Below are positions 1 through 7,230 of a DNA stretch of 14,704 nucleotides, piece after piece (position 1 is the stretch's first letter; each line of letters opens with the position of its first letter). The notes under the pieces were generated by a model. The model had not been told where the DNA came from. It saw only the letters and a program-made list of their open reading frames with translations, and ran no database searches. The position numbers were made by a program, and so were the translations under genes. The stretch comes from CAJGBR01 sp045637425. GTDB taxonomy: Bacteria > Bacteroidota > Bacteroidia > Bacteroidales > Rikenellaceae. The stretch is taken from positions 1 through 14,704 of the forward strand of contig JAZTZL010000007.1 in assembly GCA_045637425.1 (NCBI GenBank), read 5' to 3'.

Positions 1-54
1 AAAGTTGGTCTGCAACTCCTTGGCTCACAGAACGACATGGCTACGATCCGACTT
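1..54 (-). other. Sequencing adapter contamination (MGI/DNBSEQ type) at the contig end
   Basis: Read on the minus strand, positions 54 to 13 begin AAGTCGGATCGTAGCCATGT and end GAGCCAAGGAGTTG. From memory this is the complete 42-base MGI/BGISEQ read-2 adapter. Positions 12 to 3 then give a 10-base stretch (CAGACCAACT) the size of a DNBSEQ barcode, and positions 2-1 give TT, the start of the next adapter segment. The join to nqrF falls exactly after the conserved CGPP motif, where the NqrF protein should continue for roughly 25-30 more residues. I infer that adapter read-through was assembled onto the contig end. These bases should be trimmed and not annotated as genome. Confidence 0.93.
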
Positions 55-1215
55 AGGAGGACCGCACAAGTAGTATTCGATATCTTCCGGAGCCTCGTGG
101 TTCTTCAGATAGTTGTCAAAGATAACCTGGTGGATAAAGCCTGTGTAGCCAGTCCAATTATCTTCTGGTTTCGCATCAGAGAGAGCGATATTGAACTTGA
201 AGTTCGAATTTTCACTTTCGATTTCTGTGAAGTCTTCTTCATAGAAGATTTCCTGACGAGAACGTGCACCATACCAGAAAGTAACAGGAGTATCCTTGAG
301 GTGCTTAGTCTTGAACAAATCGAAGATGTGCGAACGCATCGGAGCCATACCAGCACCACCACCGATAAACATCTTTTCATTCGGAGTATCCTTAACGAAG
401 AATTCGCCATAAGGACCAGAGATTGTAATCTTATCACCCGGTTTGAGCGAGTAGATATACGATGAACAGATACCCGGATTAACATTCATAAATCCACCTG
501 TAGCGCGGTCAAACGGAGGCGTAGCGATACGAATGTTCAACATAATGATATTACCTTCAGCCGGGTGGTTAGCCATAGAGTAAGCACGGAATGTAGGCTC
601 GGGGTTCTTAGCAACCAAATCCCACATCTTCATCTTATCCCAATCTTCGCGGTACTCAGGAGCCACATCGAAATCTGCAAACTTAATAGCATCATATTTC
701 GGGATATCAATCTGAATGTAACCACCAGAACGGAAGTTCAGACGTTCACCTTCAGGCAATTTCACCACGAACTCGCGAATAAATGTAGCCACGTTATTGT
801 TCGATACGACTTCACATTCCCACTTCTTGACACCAAGAACAGATTCGGGAACTTGAATCTTCATATCTTGTTTAACCTTCACTTGACAAGCCAAACGCCA
901 GTGTTCTTGTTGTTGACGACGAGTGAAGAAGTTCACTTCGGTAGGCAGAATATCGCCACCACCATCGAGAACCTGTACACGGCACATACCGCAGGCACCA
1001 CCACCACCGCAGGCCGATGGCAGGAAGATACCCTTATCACCCAGCGTAGAGAGCAGGTTGTTACCCGACTCTACGACCAATTCTTTATCTTCGTTAATGT
1101 TGATTTTGACCTCACCAGACGAAGTGAGTTTGCTTTTTGCGTAGAGCAGCACAGCAACCAAAACAATGGTCACCACGAAGAATACTGCAATCGCCGTTAT
1201 AATAATAGATGTCAT
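55..1215 (-). CDS. nqrF: Na+-translocating NADH:quinone reductase subunit F (3' end replaced by adapter)
   Basis: NqrF is the NADH-oxidising entry subunit of Na+-NQR, passing electrons from FAD to a 2Fe-2S cluster at the cytoplasmic face of the inner membrane. In order: an N-terminal membrane anchor (about residues 3-25); a plant-type ferredoxin domain with Cys69, Cys75, Cys78 and Cys110 (CGGGGACGMC, then RLAC); an FAD domain with RAYS at 210-213 and GPYG at 267-270; and an NADH domain with GGGAGMAP at 285-292 and CGPP at 384-387. Only 387 genuine residues are present. The frame runs on to a stop at 25-27, but the last nine residues are encoded by adapter, so the short C-terminus is an artefact and not a mutation. 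The ATG follows a purine-rich GAAGAGGAA and lies 12 bp after nqrE, as last visible gene of the operon. Confidence 0.95.
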
Positions 1216-1227
1216 TTCCTCTTCAGA

Positions 1228-1845
1228 TTAAAGTTGAATACCAAGGAAGGTCATAAAGGCGATACCCATCAAACCTGTCAAAATAAACGTAATACCAACG
1301 CCCTTCAGCGGAGCCGGAACACTCGAATAGGTCATTTTTTCGCGGATTGCAGCCATCATAACAATAGCCAACCACCAACCAATACCAGAACCGAGTCCGA
1401 ATACCGTAGCCTCACCGATTGTCGGATAAGCACGTTCTTGCATAAAGAGCGATGCACCCATAATCGCACAGTTAACGGCAATCAGCGGAAGGAAGATACC
1501 CAATTGGTTGTAGAGTGCCGGAGCAAATTTTTCCACAATCATTTCGACCAACTGAGTGAATGACGCAATAACTGCGATGAATATAATGAAACTCAAGAAG
1601 CTAAGGTCTACATTTGCGAAATCAGGTCCTATCCAACTCAAAGCTCCTGGGTTCAACAGATATTCATTCAGAAGGTAGTTCAACGGCACAGTAACACCCA
1701 TAACGAAGATTACTGCAATACCGAGCCCCATAGCAGTCTTCACACTCTTCGACACTGCGATAAACGAACACATACCAAAGAAGTATGAGAAGACCATATT
1801 GTCGATAAACATCGACTTAACGAATATATTAATAAGATTTTCCAT
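1228..1845 (-). CDS. nqrE: Na+-translocating NADH:quinone reductase subunit E
   Basis: NqrE is an integral inner-membrane subunit (205 aa, normal length) of Na+-NQR. With NqrD it forms a pseudo-symmetric pair holding a 2Fe-2S cluster in the membrane, between the NqrF cluster and the NqrC FMN. The protein is almost entirely hydrophobic, with about six membrane segments. The two cluster-ligand cysteines are visible as Cys26 in FFGMCSFIAVS and Cys126 in LIAVNCAIMGASLF, each in a helix half of opposite orientation, as known for the family. The ATG at 1845 is 7 bp after the nqrD stop, consistent with translation from one polycistronic mRNA. RnfA is the related alternative, but the nqrABCDEF order decides for NqrE. 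Confidence 0.96.
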   Translation of the reverse strand: MENLINIFVKSMFIDNMVFSYFFGMCSFIAVSKSVKTAMGLGIAVIFVMGVTVPLNYLLNEYLLNPGALSWIGPDFANVDLSFLSFIIFIAVIASFTQLVEMIVEKFAPALYNQLGIFLPLIAVNCAIMGASLFMQERAYPTIGEATVFGLGSGIGWWLAIVMMAAIREKMTYSSVPAPLKGVGITFILTGLMGIAFMTFLGIQL

Positions 1846-1852
1846 CGCTCAA

Positions 1853-2506
1853 CTATTTTTCAATCAACGACTTATTGCGACTTCTGTGAATCCAGATAAT
1901 CAAACCTACGCAGACAAGCGCCATCGGAGGTAACAATACCAATGAGTTGTTCGAGTAGAATCCACCATTGGCGATATACCAAGATTCCGGAATTACGCGG
2001 TAACCCCAAAGAGTTCCGGCACCTAACAATTCGCGGAAGAAGCCCAAAACCAACAATACAACACCATAACCCATACCATTGCCGATACCGTCGAGGAACG
2101 AAGGCCACGGACGATTACCCAAGGCGAATGCCTCAAGACGACCCATAATGATACAGTTTGTAATAATCAAACCAACGAACACTGACAATTGTTTGCTGAC
2201 ATCGTAAACGAATGCCTTGAGCACCTGGTCTACCAAGATTACAAGTGCAGCTACAACAACCAATTGTACGATGATACGGATACGAGATGGGATTGTCTTA
2301 CGTATACACGAAATGATAAGGTTAGAGAAAGCCGTTACGATTGTAACAGAGAGTGCCATAACAAACGCAGGCTTCAGCTTTGCAGTAACAGCAAGTGCAG
2401 AACAGATACCCAAAATCTGCACTGTGACAGGGTTACTCGAGTTGAGCGGACCTGTCAAAAGTTTCATATTTTTTGCCGAGAACAACGGCTCACGTTCTTT
2501 ACTCAT
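1853..2506 (-). CDS. nqrD: Na+-translocating NADH:quinone reductase subunit D
   Basis: NqrD is the membrane partner of NqrE in Na+-NQR. The start is set at the ATG at 2506 (protein begins MSKEREPLFSAKN, 217 aa), which overlaps the nqrC stop in the 8-base ATGAGTAA; a frame extending to 2533 would add nine residues absent from typical NqrD. Cluster-ligand cysteines are Cys35 in ILGICSALAVT and Cys118 in ITNCIIMGRLEAFA, the mirror of those in NqrE. About six membrane helices are evident. The overlap with nqrC implies coupled translation, which would help fix equal amounts of the two subunits. RnfE is the paralogous alternative and is excluded by gene order. Confidence 0.95.
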   Translation of the reverse strand: MSKEREPLFSAKNMKLLTGPLNSSNPVTVQILGICSALAVTAKLKPAFVMALSVTIVTAFSNLIISCIRKTIPSRIRIIVQLVVVAALVILVDQVLKAFVYDVSKQLSVFVGLIITNCIIMGRLEAFALGNRPWPSFLDGIGNGMGYGVVLLVLGFFRELLGAGTLWGYRVIPESWYIANGGFYSNNSLVLLPPMALVCVGLIIWIHRSRNKSLIEK

Positions 2507-3410
2507 TTTCCTGATTTTTAGCAGATTCATCATTCATAGGTTCTACTTCTGATTCAGTAGATTCCTGCATTTTAGCACGGCATTGGTCAATGTATTTTGA
2601 ATAGCCTTCGAGACAATTGATAATCATTGTTTCTACGCCGCGGCTGGTGATTGTACCACCTGAAATTGCATCAACAGCATTAGGATTGCCTTCAGATGCA
2701 CCTGCACCTTTAAGCACCTTGATTCCAACGAGTTTGCCTTCGTTGTAGATAGTTTTACCTACAAATTGGCGTTGGAAACCTGCAGTTGTGATTTCGGCAC
2801 CAAGACCCGGAGTTTCACCTTTGTGGTCGAACACTACGCCAGAGACTGTAGTCCAATCGTTTTCCAGTGCGATATAACCCCAAATAGGGCCCCAAAGACC
2901 TGAACCATAAACAGGAATAATGTAGCTAACCTTACCGTCAGTGTTACCAACAAAAAGTGGCAATTGACGTTCTGCAGCCGGTTTTTCATACTCTTCTTTC
3001 AACGACAAAAGCACGCTGAACGCATCTACACCTTCAAGCGTTTCACCTTTTTCGTTGATGCAGAAACTTGAAGTGATATACTTATTAAATTCTGCAACTT
3101 TTTCAACAGGGACTCCGATAGCCTTCAACAAGTCGCTTTTCTTTTCAGCCTCGATATTTTCCTGCTGACGGCTGCTGAGTGACAACGATGCAAACGCCAA
3201 AACTGCGGCAACGATTACCACCATAACTGTCGAGTAGAAAATAATATAGGCATTGCTATTTTTACCACCCAAGAATCCACCTGATTTCTTAGGAGTATTA
3301 TCTTCTATCAAAGTAAATTTCGAAGCATCAACGCCACAAGTAGGACACTTTTCCGGAGCTTCGTTACCTTCGTGGATATAACCACAAACTGTACATTTAT
3401 ATTTTTTCAT
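2499..3410 (-). CDS. nqrC: Na+-translocating NADH:quinone reductase subunit C with an N-terminal rubredoxin-like domain
   Basis: NqrC carries a covalently bound FMN on the periplasmic side and passes electrons towards NqrB. The core is typical: one membrane helix (about residues 54-76), a periplasmic FMN domain, and the FMN attachment motif SGGTITS at 250-256, with Thr253 the expected phosphoester residue. The oddity is residues 1-35, a rubredoxin-like domain with KCTVCGY and EKCPTCG (Cys6, Cys9, Cys22, Cys25), as at the C-terminus of rubrerythrins. NqrC is usually about 230-260 aa; this one is 303. The start is the ATG at 3410, preceded by a strong GGAGGAG at 3423-3417 with 6-base spacing; the upstream in-frame GTG at 3425 abuts and runs into this ribosome binding site. 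The domain lies before the helix, so it should face the cytoplasm. The C-terminal 25 residues are acidic and polar. Confidence 0.95.
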   Translation of the reverse strand: MKKYKCTVCGYIHEGNEAPEKCPTCGVDASKFTLIEDNTPKKSGGFLGGKNSNAYIIFYSTVMVVIVAAVLAFASLSLSSRQQENIEAEKKSDLLKAIGVPVEKVAEFNKYITSSFCINEKGETLEGVDAFSVLLSLKEEYEKPAAERQLPLFVGNTDGKVSYIIPVYGSGLWGPIWGYIALENDWTTVSGVVFDHKGETPGLGAEITTAGFQRQFVGKTIYNEGKLVGIKVLKGAGASEGNPNAVDAISGGTITSRGVETMIINCLEGYSKYIDQCRAKMQESTESEVEPMNDESAKNQENE

Positions 3411-3416
3411 ATTCAA

Positions 3417-3423
3417 CTCCTCC
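3417..3423 (-). promoter_or_regulatory. Strong Shine-Dalgarno of nqrC
   Basis: GGAGGAG on the minus strand, 6 bases before the ATG at 3410 and directly after the nqrB TAG stop. It decides the nqrC start: the alternative GTG at 3425 lies at the edge of this site. Strong Shine-Dalgarno sequences are uncommon in Bacteroidota, so its presence suggests that this junction relies on reinitiation or high expression. Confidence 0.7.
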
Positions 3424-3424
3424 A

Positions 3425-4615
3425 CTATTTAGCGATTGCACGACGTTGACGACGACGGATATTAGCCTCAACCACATAGTGGTCAATCAGCGGAGCCATC
3501 GCATTCATAAACAGAATTGAAAGCATCATACCTTCAGGATATGCAGGGTTAACCACGCGAATCAACACTGCCAGAGCACCTGTCAACAGACCATAAATCC
3601 ACTTACCGGTGTTAGTCTGAGCACTTGTCACAGGGTCGGTAGCCATAAAGACTGCACCGAATGCGAAACCACCGATAATCAAATGGTAGTATGCAGGAAT
3701 ATCCATATAAACATTCATTCCGATTGCGTTGAACAGCAGAGCCATTCCGAAACCACCGGCGAATACTGAGAGCATAATTCTCCAGCTTGCTACGCCAGAC
3801 CACAACAAAATGATTGCACCCAACAAGATTGCCAAAGTTGAAGTTTCACCGATACAGCCAGGATAAGTACCCAAGAACCAATCCATCGGAGTTGCACCGT
3901 TAGTCCAAGCGATAGACTGAGCGCCTTCAGTGAGGGCTACTGCAGCATCACCCAGCGGTGTAGCACCAGAGAAACCGTCTGCTACGTTTTTCATTTCAGT
4001 AAGACCTGCAACCCAAACTTTTTCGCCTGAGATGTACGGAGTGTAGCTGAAGAATACAAATGCACGAGCAATCAACGCAGGGTTAAAGATATTCATACCT
4101 GTACCGCCGAATACCTCTTTACCGATGATAACAGCGAATGCAGTAGCTACAGCCACCATCCACAGAGGAATATCCACCGGCATAATCATCGGGATAAGCA
4201 TACCTGATACCAGGAAACCTTCGTTTACTTCGTGACCGCGAATCTGAGCTGAGATGAATTCGATACCCAAACCAACAACGTACGAAACAACGATAATCGG
4301 CAACACCTTCAAGAAACCGAACCAGAAGCAACCCAAAATTGATTCTGCCGCTGTAGCATCACCCAATGCGCGGAAGTGTTGCAAACCGACATTATACATT
4401 CCGAACAGCAATGCAGGCAGCAGTGCTATAACGACCATTGACATCACGCGTTTCAGGTCCATACAGTCGCGGATATTCGAGCCCTTGCGAGTAACCGTAT
4501 CGGGAACGAAGAGGAATGTTTCGAACGCATCGAATGTCGAGTGAAGTTTAGCATATTTACCGCCCTTCTCGAAATTCGGTTTAATTCTATCAATATAATT
4601 TCTCAAAAATTTCAT
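3425..4615 (-). CDS. nqrB: Na+-translocating NADH:quinone reductase subunit B
   Basis: NqrB is the large membrane subunit of Na+-NQR. It binds covalent FMN and riboflavin, contributes to the quinone site and forms the Na+ channel. The protein (396 aa) starts MKFLRNYIDRIKPNFEKGGK, the usual NqrB opening, and has about ten membrane helices. The FMN attachment motif is SGATPLGDAA, with Thr219 the expected flavin-bound residue. The conserved GHEVNEGFLVSGMLIP segment is present near residues 127-142. Three tandem possible starts exist (TTG 4621, ATG 4618, ATG 4615); the ATG at 4615 is chosen because it sits 7 bases from the AGGAGG and matches the family's N-terminus. The TAG stop lies just before the nqrC ribosome binding site. 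Confidence 0.95.
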   Translation of the reverse strand: MKFLRNYIDRIKPNFEKGGKYAKLHSTFDAFETFLFVPDTVTRKGSNIRDCMDLKRVMSMVVIALLPALLFGMYNVGLQHFRALGDATAAESILGCFWFGFLKVLPIIVVSYVVGLGIEFISAQIRGHEVNEGFLVSGMLIPMIMPVDIPLWMVAVATAFAVIIGKEVFGGTGMNIFNPALIARAFVFFSYTPYISGEKVWVAGLTEMKNVADGFSGATPLGDAAVALTEGAQSIAWTNGATPMDWFLGTYPGCIGETSTLAILLGAIILLWSGVASWRIMLSVFAGGFGMALLFNAIGMNVYMDIPAYYHLIIGGFAFGAVFMATDPVTSAQTNTGKWIYGLLTGALAVLIRVVNPAYPEGMMLSILFMNAMAPLIDHYVVEANIRRRQRRAIAK

Positions 4616-4622
4616 CATCAAT

Positions 4623-4628
4623 CCTCCT
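4623..4628 (-). promoter_or_regulatory. Shine-Dalgarno of nqrB overlapping the nqrA stop codon
   Basis: AGGAGG on the minus strand, 7 bases before the chosen ATG at 4615. The nqrA stop TAG (4629-4627) shares its last two bases with this site (TAGGAGG). A ribosome finishing nqrA would thus sit on the nqrB initiation site, which points to coupled translation. Confidence 0.65.
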
Positions 4629-5982
4629 AATTTTCTTTTATCATCAGGTCAATACCTTGACGGATAACCTCTTGCATTTCTGTTTTCGAAGGGTCAACAA
4701 ATTCGCACAATGCGAAATCTTCTTCAATGACTTCATAAATACCGAGATTTTCCATCTTGTCGATATCACCGGCTAGACAAGCCTTAAGCAGGTACATCGG
4801 ATAGATATCCATCGGCAGGTATTTGTCATAAAGACCTGTAACCACATAAGCTCTGACACCACCATTGAGATTGGTATTCAGATTATAAGTTTTACGCGGC
4901 ATCAACCACGAGAAGTAACTGCGAGAAACCGAGAACTTATTAGGACGCGGAGCAATCCAACCCATAAATTCGAAGTCATTTCCTTCAGGGATAACAGTTA
5001 CGCAGTTTGTGTAGAAGTTAAGATAGCCATCTTGAGCAACTTTAACACCTGTCAGCGGATTACCGTTAATAATGCGAATGTCGTGGCTTTCAGTCTGCGG
5101 AGTCAATGCACTCTTAGGCAGAATAGAATCAAGACGAGCACCGCCAATTACTTTATAGTATTGAGGCTTAAACACCTCTGAACCTGCCAAAGCAATCACG
5201 CGAGTCATATCCACCTTACCTGTCATAAAGAAATGACCGATTGTAGCCAAACCTTGCGGATCAAGAGTCCAAACCACGTCGCCTTTAGAGATTGGGCGAG
5301 TATGGTGGATTTGAACACCGACATTACCAGCCGGGTGTTTACCCACGAAACGAGTAACTTCGATACCGCTTACCGAGTCGAATACTGATTGTTCTTTTCC
5401 TACACCGACGTAAATTTTACCTGAAGTGAGTTTTGCCAACACCTTAACTGCAGCCTGCAACTCTTCAGTGCGACCTTTCAGACAGAATTCGAGGTTTGCA
5501 GCCAATGGTGCAGAATCAAATCCTGACACAAAGATATCGCGAGGACGTTCTTCGGGAGAAGCCACAATACCGTATGGACGGCGAATCAACAATGGCCAGA
5601 GACCTGATTCGAGCAACAACTCTACAATTCTTTCAGCCGAGAGGTCTGCGATTGCAGCTACATCAAACTGTTTGTAATTTTGTTCTGCGTCCGGGATAAC
5701 CGTAACAGCCAACAATTTACGTTTTTCACCTCGAACGATTTCGCCTACACGACCACTTACCGGCGAGGTAAACATCATACTTGGGCAATTCTTGTCAAAA
5801 AACAGAGGAGTACCCACTTGAACTGCATCATCTGGTTTTACCAGAAGTTTCGGGATAATACCCTTGAAGTCAATTGGCTGAACTGCATACGCTGCTGCCT
5901 GAGGCGCAGTTGTAATTCGTTCTTGAGCCACTCCTTCCAACCTGATGTCCAGTCCCTTTCTTAATTTAACGGTTTTCGACAT
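4627..5982 (-). CDS. nqrA: Na+-translocating NADH:quinone reductase subunit A
   Basis: NqrA is the peripheral cytoplasmic subunit of Na+-NQR, linked to quinone interaction and stability of the complex. The protein is 451 aa, the usual length, beginning MSKTVKLRKGLDIRLEG; the opening 'KGLDI...G' is typical of NqrA, related to the RnfC N-terminus. Further family marks are LLVKPDDAVQVGTPLF (about 46-61), SPVSGRVGEIVRGEKR (about 74-89), a glycine-rich GNVGVQIHHTRPI stretch and FMGWIAPRPNKFSVSRSYFS near residue 340. It has no iron-sulfur cysteine motif, which separates it from RnfC. It is first in the operon, with a leader of about 65 bases if the promoter candidate at 6055-6062 is right. The next gene, nqrB, begins at its stop codon. 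Confidence 0.95.
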   Translation of the reverse strand: MSKTVKLRKGLDIRLEGVAQERITTAPQAAAYAVQPIDFKGIIPKLLVKPDDAVQVGTPLFFDKNCPSMMFTSPVSGRVGEIVRGEKRKLLAVTVIPDAEQNYKQFDVAAIADLSAERIVELLLESGLWPLLIRRPYGIVASPEERPRDIFVSGFDSAPLAANLEFCLKGRTEELQAAVKVLAKLTSGKIYVGVGKEQSVFDSVSGIEVTRFVGKHPAGNVGVQIHHTRPISKGDVVWTLDPQGLATIGHFFMTGKVDMTRVIALAGSEVFKPQYYKVIGGARLDSILPKSALTPQTESHDIRIINGNPLTGVKVAQDGYLNFYTNCVTVIPEGNDFEFMGWIAPRPNKFSVSRSYFSWLMPRKTYNLNTNLNGGVRAYVVTGLYDKYLPMDIYPMYLLKACLAGDIDKMENLGIYEVIEEDFALCEFVDPSKTEMQEVIRQGIDLMIKEN

Positions 5983-6054
5983 TATAAAATTAGTATTAGT
6001 TATTTAGTTTTTTCCAACTTTTTCGAGTCAAAATCTACTACTCCAAATAATCCG

Positions 6055-6062
6055 CAAAAGTA
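6055..6062 (-). promoter_or_regulatory. Candidate nqr operon promoter (-7 box)
   Basis: TACTTTTG on the minus strand fits the Bacteroidota -7 consensus TAnnTTTG and lies about 73 bases before the nqrA start. I could not find a good TTTG at the expected 19-base spacing upstream, so the assignment is tentative. The surrounding 5983-6195 interval is AT-rich and separates the divergent nqrA and DUF4837 genes; I see no other gene in it. Confidence 0.4.
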
Positions 6063-6156
6063 ATCATTTTTTCAATGACATTATAAATTTTAGCCAATTT
6101 ATTTTCTTTTTTTCAACTACTTTTCCCCAACTATTTTCGAATCGGATTATTTTTTG

Positions 6157-6164
6157 TAACTTTG
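6157..6164 (+). promoter_or_regulatory. Promoter -7 box of the lipoprotein-tyrS unit
   Basis: TAACTTTG is an exact match to the Bacteroidota -7 consensus TAnnTTTG, 31 bases before the start codon at 6196. A TTTTCG at 6134-6139 lies at about the distance expected for the -33 box but is a poor match. Transcription would begin near 6171, giving a leader of about 25 bases. Confidence 0.6.
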
Positions 6165-6195
6165 CAGTTTAACCACTTAATCAAAGTTTGAAATA

Positions 6196-7212
6196 ATGAA
6201 ATCATCAAGCATTATCAGATTGTTTATCGTAGCAGTAATTGCGCTACTATTTTTCTCTTGCAAGACAAAAAACACAAGCTACATACCTAGTTCGAAAGGC
6301 GCCCCCTACGATGTGTTCGTTGTAATGGACACCAACAAATGGAATGGCGATTTAGGATTATCTTTCAAGCGCATTTTGTGTGAAACAGTACCGATGCTCA
6401 ACCAGCCCGAGCCTATGTTCCGCGTAACAAGTTTCCCTGCAAAAGATTTCAGTCGCTTGATGAAACACGGACGTTCGGTAATCATCGTCGAAACAGACAA
6501 AAAATATGAATCTACACAGATGCAGGCTACATACGATATGTACGCACAACCTCAGATACTGATCACGGTTACAGGTCCGAGCGACACCGCAGTTATGAAC
6601 TATTTGGAAAACAAAGGTTCTGCACTCAAAACCGTGATAAATATGTTCGAACGCGACTGCTTTGTCAAGGCTACATCTAACAAGTACGACAAAGAGCTGC
6701 AATTGTTGATTGAGAAAAAATTCGGATTCAACCTTACGCTGCCGACCGACTACCGACTCAGAGTCGATGTTCCTGACTTCTTGTGGATTTCAAACGAGAT
6801 GCCATTGATTAGTCAAGGCGTAGTGATTTACAGCTACCCATACGAAGGTTTCGGCACATTCGAACTGAACAAAATGATTGAAAAGAGAAACGAATTTGTA
6901 AACAAAAACATTCCGGGACCAACTGACGGTTCGTTTATGACCACCGCATCAGAGGAGGTTGCTGAACGTCAAATCAGAAGACTACTTATCAATGGTCGCG
7001 AATGGTACGAAATCCGCGGTTTCTGGGACGTTGAAAATGACTATATGGGAGGTCCGTTCATCAGTTACTCGACATTGGACAAGGCTACAAACCGTGTGAT
7101 TGTAATCGACAACTACCTCTATTCTCCCAAAAAACCAAAGCGAAATTTCTATCGCCAACTCGAGAATTTAATCTATATGGTTAAATTCCCAGATAGCGCA
7201 AAACAAGAATAA
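6196..7212 (+). CDS. DUF4837 family lipoprotein
   Basis: This is a 338-residue protein of the Bacteroidota-specific DUF4837 family, whose function is unknown. It starts with a lipoprotein signal: MKSSS, a hydrophobic stretch (about 6-20), and the lipobox LFFSC with Cys22 as the lipidated residue. The mature protein is soluble and should sit on an envelope membrane. Recognisable family features are the early YDVFVVMD segment, the central LRVDVPDFLWIS, and the late REWYEIRGFWDVENDYMGGP block followed by FISYSTLDKATNRVIVID. It ends 18 bp before tyrS and has its own promoter, so the two are probably cotranscribed, though no functional link is known. The family call comes from recall of conserved blocks; the lipoprotein signal is directly visible. 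Confidence 0.85.
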   Translation: MKSSSIIRLFIVAVIALLFFSCKTKNTSYIPSSKGAPYDVFVVMDTNKWNGDLGLSFKRILCETVPMLNQPEPMFRVTSFPAKDFSRLMKHGRSVIIVETDKKYESTQMQATYDMYAQPQILITVTGPSDTAVMNYLENKGSALKTVINMFERDCFVKATSNKYDKELQLLIEKKFGFNLTLPTDYRLRVDVPDFLWISNEMPLISQGVVIYSYPYEGFGTFELNKMIEKRNEFVNKNIPGPTDGSFMTTASEEVAERQIRRLLINGREWYEIRGFWDVENDYMGGPFISYSTLDKATNRVIVIDNYLYSPKKPKRNFYRQLENLIYMVKFPDSAKQE

Positions 7213-7230
7213 TTACAAAAAAGCAAATAT

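Noticed and set aside
25..54. A natural alternative C-terminus of NqrF (KSDRSHVVL and stop)
   Set aside because: These codons are adapter sequence on the minus strand. NqrF should continue for about 25-30 residues after CGPP.
565..1563. Long plus-strand open frame of 332 codons opposite nqrF and nqrE
   Set aside because: It crosses the boundary of two well-identified genes, has a His/Thr/Arg/Asn-rich composition typical of a shadow frame, no recognisable domain and no promoter or ribosome binding site. The minus-strand genes fully explain the sequence.
2507..2533. Nine-residue N-terminal extension of NqrD (MMNLLKIRK)
   Set aside because: It lies inside the end of nqrC. The ATG at 2506, overlapping the nqrC stop in ATGAGTAA, gives the family's usual N-terminus and coupling.
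3411..3425. GTG start giving NqrC five more residues
   Set aside because: This start lies at the edge of the GGAGGAG ribosome binding site, whereas the ATG at 3410 is ideally spaced from it.
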